A DNA stretch of 64,000 bases, taken from Hydrogenophaga sp. IBVHS1. Lineage in GTDB: Bacteria > Pseudomonadota > Gammaproteobacteria > Burkholderiales > Burkholderiaceae_C. Position numbers and translations under genes: made by a program. Of this stretch, positions 60,148 through 64,000 are shown in pieces (the first letter of the stretch is position 1; every line of letters begins with the position of its first letter). Under the pieces are notes generated by a model. That model ran no database searches and was not told the origin of the DNA. It saw only the letters and a program-made list of their open reading frames with translations. The stretch covers positions 496,001 through 560,000 of the forward strand of contig NZ_NFUU01000002.1 in NCBI RefSeq assembly GCF_002127265.1, in the 5' to 3' direction.

Positions 60148-61259
60148 GCAAACACCCCGGCGGTGTCCTGCATGCGGGCAGACACTTCACCCAGGTGGTG
60201 CAGCGTGTCGCCAAACGTCATTTCCAGCTGCGTGAGCTTCTTGAAATAGTGGCTCACGATGTACTCATCGGTCACGCCGATACCACCATGCAGCTGCACC
60301 GCCTGCTGGCCGACGAAGCGCATGGACGTGCCCAGCTGCACCTTGGCGCGTGCCACGGCGGCGCGCCGCTCGGGTGCAGGGGCGTTGAGCTTGAGGCTGG
60401 CGTAGTAGCTCATGGAGCGCGCCAGCTCCAGTTGCATCTTCATGTCTGCCACGCGGTGGCGCAGCGCCTGAAAGCTGGCAATGGCCACGCCAAACTGCTT
60501 GCGGGTGTTCATGTACTCGACCGTGATGGCGAGGGTCTTGTCCATCACGCCCACCGCTTCGGCGCAGGCGGCGGCAATGCCGATGTCCACCGCGTGCTCC
60601 AGTGCAGTGAGGCCCTGTGCGGTGATTCGTTGCGCTGGTGCATCCTTGAAGGTCACGTCACCGGCGCGTCCGCCATCCTGCGTGAGGTAGCCACTGGTGC
60701 TCAAACCCGGGGCGCCGCGCTCGACGAGGAACAGAGCGATCTGGCCCCCGGCCATGGCGGGTACGACGAAGGCATCGGCCTGGTCTGCGGCGGGCACCAT
60801 GTTTTTGGTGCCGGCGAGCTTCCAGCCTTCGCCCGCCTGTGTGACGGTGGTTGAGCACACGTCGAGCCGGTAGCGCGCCTTGCGTTCCTGGTGCGCCAGC
60901 ACCACCAGCGCTTCCCCCGATGCCATTCGGGGCAGCCAAGCGGCTTTGATCTCTGCAGTGGCATAGCCACCCAGCAAGCCCGATGTGATGAGCGTCTGCG
61001 CAAGCGGCTCGAGCACGATGCCACGGCCGAGCTGCTCCATCACCACCAGGCCTTCCACCGGGCCCATGCCCAGGCCACCGTCGTCTTCGCTCACGTAGAG
61101 GCCAGTGAGGCCGAGTTCGGCCAGCTCGCCGTAGGCCTTGCGGTCGAAGCCGCCGGCCTCCACGATGGCGCGGCGGCGCTCGAAGCCGTAGCCCTTCTCC
61201 ACCCACTTCTGCACCGCGTCGCGCAGCGCGCTTTGATCGTCGGAAAAATCGAAGTCCAT
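60144..61259 (-). CDS. Acyl-CoA dehydrogenase, small subunit (PimD-like)
   Basis: A 371-residue FAD protein of the acyl-CoA dehydrogenase fold. The N-terminal domain contains SEDDGGLGMGPVEGLVVMEQ and the C-terminal helices carry YMNTRKQFGVAIASFQALRH and LHGGIGVTDEYIVSHY. Catalytic-base position appears to be filled by Asp or Thr in this subunit (GVTDEY), as in the partner-dependent subunits of heterotetrameric dehydrogenases. It starts 11 bases after its larger companion, as PimC/PimD-type pairs do. It probably acts on a dicarboxylic or branched acyl-CoA. Confidence 0.85.
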   Translation of the reverse strand: MDFDFSDDQSALRDAVQKWVEKGYGFERRRAIVEAGGFDRKAYGELAELGLTGLYVSEDDGGLGMGPVEGLVVMEQLGRGIVLEPLAQTLITSGLLGGYATAEIKAAWLPRMASGEALVVLAHQERKARYRLDVCSTTVTQAGEGWKLAGTKNMVPAADQADAFVVPAMAGGQIALFLVERGAPGLSTSGYLTQDGGRAGDVTFKDAPAQRITAQGLTALEHAVDIGIAAACAEAVGVMDKTLAITVEYMNTRKQFGVAIASFQALRHRVADMKMQLELARSMSYYASLKLNAPAPERRAAVARAKVQLGTSMRFVGQQAVQLHGGIGVTDEYIVSHYFKKLTQLEMTFGDTLHHLGEVSARMQDTAGVFA

Positions 61260-61270
61260 CTGTGTGCTCC

Positions 61271-62452
61271 TCAGCCCAGAACCGTCTGCGCGACGATGTT
61301 GCGTTGCACTTCGTTGCTGCCACCGTAGATGGTGGTCTTGCGCATGTTGAAGTAGGTCGAGGCCAGCGGCGCGTTGGCGTTGACGCTGCCTGGGAAGTTG
61401 CCTTGCCAGCCGGCTTCCATCGCTTCTTCGATGAAGGGCAGGCTGTAAGGGCCGGCCGCGAGCATCATGAGTTCGCTGTAGCGCTGCTGGATCTCGCTGC
61501 CTTTGATCTTGAGCAGGCCCGCAATATCGAGCGAGTTCTTGCCCGACTTTTCTGCCGAGAGCACGCGCAACACCAGCATCTCCAGCGCCACCACGTCCAC
61601 TTCCAGCAGCGCGATCTGGTCTCGGAAACGCAGGTCGTCCCACACGCCCTCGGCCTTGGCAATGCGCTTCAGGCGCTCGAGTTCGCGCTTGGCGCGGTTC
61701 ACATCGGCGATGTTGGTGCGCTCGTGGCTCAGCAGGTGCTTGGCGTAGGTCCAGCCCTTGTTCTCCTCGCCGATCAGGTTTTCCGCCGGGACCTCGACGT
61801 TGTCGAACCACACCTCGTTGACCTCGCACTCACCATCGAGCAGCTTGATCGGCCGCACCGAGACGCCGGGCGATTTCATGTCGATCAACAGGAAGGAGAT
61901 GCCGGTCTGCGGTTTGCCTTCGTTGCTGGTGCGCACCAGGCAGAAGATCCATTCCCCGTACTGACCCAGCGTGGTCCAGGTCTTCTGGCCATTCACGATG
62001 AACTTGTCGCCCTGGCGCTCGGCGCGGCATTTCACCGAGGCCAGATCCGAACCCGAGCCCGGTTCGCTGTAGCCCTGGCTCCACCAGACTTCGCCGCTGG
62101 CGATGCCGGGCAGGAAGCGCTGCTGCTGTTCCTTGTTGCCAAAGGTCATGATGACCGGCGCCACCATCACCGGGCCAAACGGCACCACGCGCGGCGCGCC
62201 GGCCAGGGCGCATTCTTCCTCAAACAGGTGCTTTTGCACCGCGTTCCAGCCCGGGCCACCGAATTCCTTCGGCCAGCCCCATCCCAGCCAGCCTTTGCTG
62301 CCCAGAATTTTTGCCCAGCGCTGCAGATCGTCGCGCGTCAGGCGCAGGGCGTTGTGCACCTTGTGCGATATCTCGGCCGGGAGGTTGGCCTTGACCCAGG
62401 CGCGGATGTCTTCGCGGAACGCCTGCTCTTCCGGCGTGAATGCCAGATCCAT
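61271..62452 (-). CDS. Acyl-CoA dehydrogenase, large subunit (PimC-like)
   Basis: A 393-residue FAD-dependent acyl-CoA dehydrogenase. Signatures: YSEPGSGSDLASVKCRAER, GQKTWTTLGQYGEWIFCLVR, and the C-terminal TTIYGGSNEVQRNIVAQ. FAD contacts are intact. It is the first gene of a three-gene unit with the small subunit and the esterase lipoprotein. The closest named types are pimeloyl-CoA dehydrogenases; the actual substrate cannot be told. A palindrome resembling TetR-family operators lies 67 bases upstream. Confidence 0.9.
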   Translation of the reverse strand: MDLAFTPEEQAFREDIRAWVKANLPAEISHKVHNALRLTRDDLQRWAKILGSKGWLGWGWPKEFGGPGWNAVQKHLFEEECALAGAPRVVPFGPVMVAPVIMTFGNKEQQQRFLPGIASGEVWWSQGYSEPGSGSDLASVKCRAERQGDKFIVNGQKTWTTLGQYGEWIFCLVRTSNEGKPQTGISFLLIDMKSPGVSVRPIKLLDGECEVNEVWFDNVEVPAENLIGEENKGWTYAKHLLSHERTNIADVNRAKRELERLKRIAKAEGVWDDLRFRDQIALLEVDVVALEMLVLRVLSAEKSGKNSLDIAGLLKIKGSEIQQRYSELMMLAAGPYSLPFIEEAMEAGWQGNFPGSVNANAPLASTYFNMRKTTIYGGSNEVQRNIVAQTVLG

Positions 62453-62518
62453 GGGGTTGTCTCCTGAGGGCCGCCACCCCGGGGTGCCGGCAAGTTGATC
62501 GACGCCGGCCAGTTTCGC

Positions 62519-62530
62519 ACGACCGTTCGT
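62519..62530. promoter_or_regulatory. TetR-type operator-like palindrome
   Basis: ACGACCGTTCGT is palindromic at 10 of 12 positions (ACGA and TCGT half-sites). It lies upstream of the acyl-CoA dehydrogenase operon in the 79-base gap behind yceH. TetR-family repressors of fatty-acid catabolism use similar ACGAACGxTCGT sites. No tetR gene is present in the window. Confidence 0.35.
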
Positions 62531-62531
62531 T

Positions 62532-63257
62532 TTACGGCTGTCCGGGCTGCGACAAGCCGAGTTGTTCGTTCAGATTCTGCAGCTGGTCCTGCAAGCCAGC
62601 CACCGTGTTTTCCAGAGCCGTGAGGCGGCGGGTGAGGGCGATCAATTCGTCTTCAGTGGCGGCGGTGGAATGCGGGGCAATTGACATAGCTGCCAGGTCG
62701 ACCGGGCCGCAGAGCAGGTGCGCCCAACGCTGCTCCCGGGCGCCCGGGGCGCGCGACATCTTCACCACCAACGGGCCGCCTTTTTCAAGGCTGCGGTCCT
62801 GCAGCTCCTCCAGGAAACCGTCCACCGAGGCGATGTCGAGGAATTTGTACCAGCGCTCGGTGTTCAGCCGGAGCTCGCCCGCGGTCTGCGGTCCGCGCAG
62901 CATCAGCATGCCGAGCAGTACGGCAGATTGTTCGGGCACGCCGACGGCGCGAGCAAAGTTGTGTTCGTAGCGCGTGACGCGGCTGCCGCTGCCCTCCAGC
63001 ACCATGTGCAGCGAGCGCAGGTTGTCCAGCGCTTCCAGCACCTGCGCATCGGCGAGATTCATCACCGGTTCGCGGCTGGATTTCTGGTTGCAGCCCGTTA
63101 CGAGCGCATTGAGCGTGAGCGGGTAGCTGTCGGGCACGGTGCGCGCCTTTTCCATCAACGTGCCGAGCACGCGGGCTTCAGCGGCAGAGAGCGGGCGCAG
63201 CGCGAAATCGTGGCCGCGCGGGCGAGGGGTTGCGGGGTATGTCGAGTCTGAGGTCAT
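62532..63257 (-). CDS. YceH family protein (DUF480)
   Basis: A 241-residue protein with two winged-helix domains (residues 22-100, [18 protein letters not shown]; and 105-185, [20 protein letters not shown]) and a C-terminal coiled coil ([20 protein letters not shown]). The family is of unknown function; the fold suggests nucleic-acid binding. The [11 protein letters not shown] motif is a family hallmark. It is divergent from purN with only 14 bases between start codons. Confidence 0.92.
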   Translation of the reverse strand: MTSDSTYPATPRPRGHDFALRPLSAAEARVLGTLMEKARTVPDSYPLTLNALVTGCNQKSSREPVMNLADAQVLEALDNLRSLHMVLEGSGSRVTRYEHNFARAVGVPEQSAVLLGMLMLRGPQTAGELRLNTERWYKFLDIASVDGFLEELQDRSLEKGGPLVVKMSRAPGAREQRWAHLLCGPVDLAAMSIAPHSTAATEDELIALTRRLTALENTVAGLQDQLQNLNEQLGLSQPGQP

Positions 63258-63271
63258 TACACTTCCCGGCC

Positions 63272-63865
63272 ATGTCTGGCGTGAACAAAAACATTGTGAT
63301 TCTGATCTCTGGCAGCGGCTCCAACATGGCTGCCATCGTGGAGGCAGCGCGTGCGCGGCGCTGGCAGGTGCGGTTTGGCGCGCGCGTGGTGGCGGTGATC
63401 AGCAACAAGGCCGCTGCGCAAGGTCTGGCCTGGGCGCAGGCGCACGGTATCGCCACGGCCACGCTGGACCACGCCGCCTATGAGAGCCGCGAGGCATTCG
63501 ACGCGGCCTTGATGCGCGAGATCGATCGCCACGAACCCGCGCTTGTGGTGCTGGCCGGCTTCATGCGCATCCTCACGCCCGGTTTCGTGCGGCACTTCGA
63601 GGGCCGCCTCGTGAACATCCACCCCAGTCTGCTGCCCGCATTCACCGGCTTGAAGACCCATCAGCGCGCGATCGACATGGGCTGCCGCTTTGCGGGCGCC
63701 ACGGTGCACCGAGTCACGCCTGAACTGGACCACGGTGAAATCCTGGCGCAAGCCGTGGTGCCGGTGCTGCCAGGCGACACGGCGGAAATGCTGGCTGCGC
63801 GGGTGCTGACGCAGGAACACGCCATCTATCCGCGAGCCGTGGAGAGGCTGCTCTCCGTCGGTTGA
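63272..63865 (+). CDS. purN: Phosphoribosylglycinamide formyltransferase
   Basis: A 197-residue enzyme of purine biosynthesis that transfers formyl from 10-formyl-THF to GAR. Motifs: [28 protein letters not shown], catalytic [20 protein letters not shown], and the Asp in [11 protein letters not shown]. The length is slightly shorter than the E. coli enzyme. The start at 63272 ([11 protein letters not shown]) fits; upstream in-frame codons overlap yceH. It converges on prfC with no gap. Confidence 0.96.
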   Translation: MSGVNKNIVILISGSGSNMAAIVEAARARRWQVRFGARVVAVISNKAAAQGLAWAQAHGIATATLDHAAYESREAFDAALMREIDRHEPALVVLAGFMRILTPGFVRHFEGRLVNIHPSLLPAFTGLKTHQRAIDMGCRFAGATVHRVTPELDHGEILAQAVVPVLPGDTAEMLAARVLTQEHAIYPRAVERLLSVG

Positions 63866-64000
63866 TCAGACACCCTTCGCAAACACAAGCCCCGCGTGCT
63901 CCCGCATCGCGTGGAACTTGATCTTCGGCCAGTTCGCCTCCACCGCGCGCAGCGTCGCTGCGTGGTCCACCAGCAACGTGGGCGCGTCCACGGCGTCCAG
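63866..64000 (-). CDS. prfC: Peptide chain release factor 3, C-terminal end (partial)
   Basis: Only the last 44 codons are in the window: LDAVDAPTLLVDHAATLRAV, then EANWPKIKFHAMREHAGLVF. This matches the RF3 C-terminus, which in E. coli ends with a similar YPDVQFHQTREH. The N-terminal GTPase domain lies beyond the right edge. The stop at 63866-63868 directly abuts the purN stop. The call rests on a short stretch but a characteristic one. Confidence 0.8.
   Translation of the reverse strand: MDAVDAPTLLVDHAATLRAVEANWPKIKFHAMREHAGLVFAKGV

Overview
The window is a gene-dense, high-GC chromosomal segment. It carries no tRNA or rRNA, insertion sequence, prophage or CRISPR array that I can see. Gene content and order (argH divergent from a LytS/LytTR pair, lspA-ileS-ribF, lolCD, recJ, long-form QueF, TctAB), codon use and the intergenic palindromic repeats point to a betaproteobacterium of the family Comamonadaceae. 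The overall feel is Hydrogenophaga-like; that genus is an inference.

Layout. (1) 0.1-5.3 kb: an oxidative-stress/iron block of rubrerythrin, a GlpC/HdrD-like Fe-S protein, a DUF3501 protein and yaaA, then a 2OG-Fe(II) dioxygenase and queF. A Fur-box-like palindrome precedes rubrerythrin, and hairpins separate the cistrons. (2) 5.3-12.2 kb: an ECF sigma/RskA-like anti-sigma pair, an HDAC-family acetylpolyamine amidohydrolase, ornithine cyclodeaminase divergent from an Lrp regulator, a cysteine hydrolase, a dienoyl-CoA-isomerase-like crotonase and dinB. (3) 12.2-17.8 kb: a secreted-protein and signalling island. It holds an S8 protease, an anti-sigma protein whose periplasmic domain looks like a subtilase propeptide, an ECF sigma factor and a small CARDB-like secreted protein. 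Divergent from these are a frameshifted lipoprotein and a beta-propeller lipoprotein, followed by an RskA-domain protein without a sigma partner, set behind lldD. (4) 19-30.5 kb: an APH-like/AAA kinase fusion with hemerythrin, then pbpC, a giant alpha-2-macroglobulin and an HDOD protein. (5) 30.5-42.5 kb: argH, the LytS/LytTR pair, a family 6 DNA glycosylase with tatD, a META lipoprotein, lolDC, an uncharacterised protein with recJ, MscS and a spermidine-synthase-like protein. (6) 42.5-53.4 kb: a stand-alone GspE/PilB ATPase, tctBA without tctC, two EamA transporters around an atypical SDR, quinone oxidoreductase, a class V aminotransferase and a Na/Pi-PhoU transporter. (7) 53.4-64 kb: lspA-ileS-ribF, an HNH endonuclease, a lipoprotein esterase with a two-subunit acyl-CoA dehydrogenase, yceH, purN and the 3' end of prfC.

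The best candidates for undescribed biology are two. The first is the S8 protease / propeptide-like anti-sigma / ECF sigma module at 12.2-15.4 kb. It suggests that a periplasmic protease and a propeptide mimic control sigma release. The second is the rubrerythrin-HdrD-like-DUF3501 gene set, whose joint function is unknown to me. A further strong structural signal is a pair of intergenic palindromic elements at 40.7 and 50.4 kb. They share a core but have different outer stems, each of which still pairs with itself.
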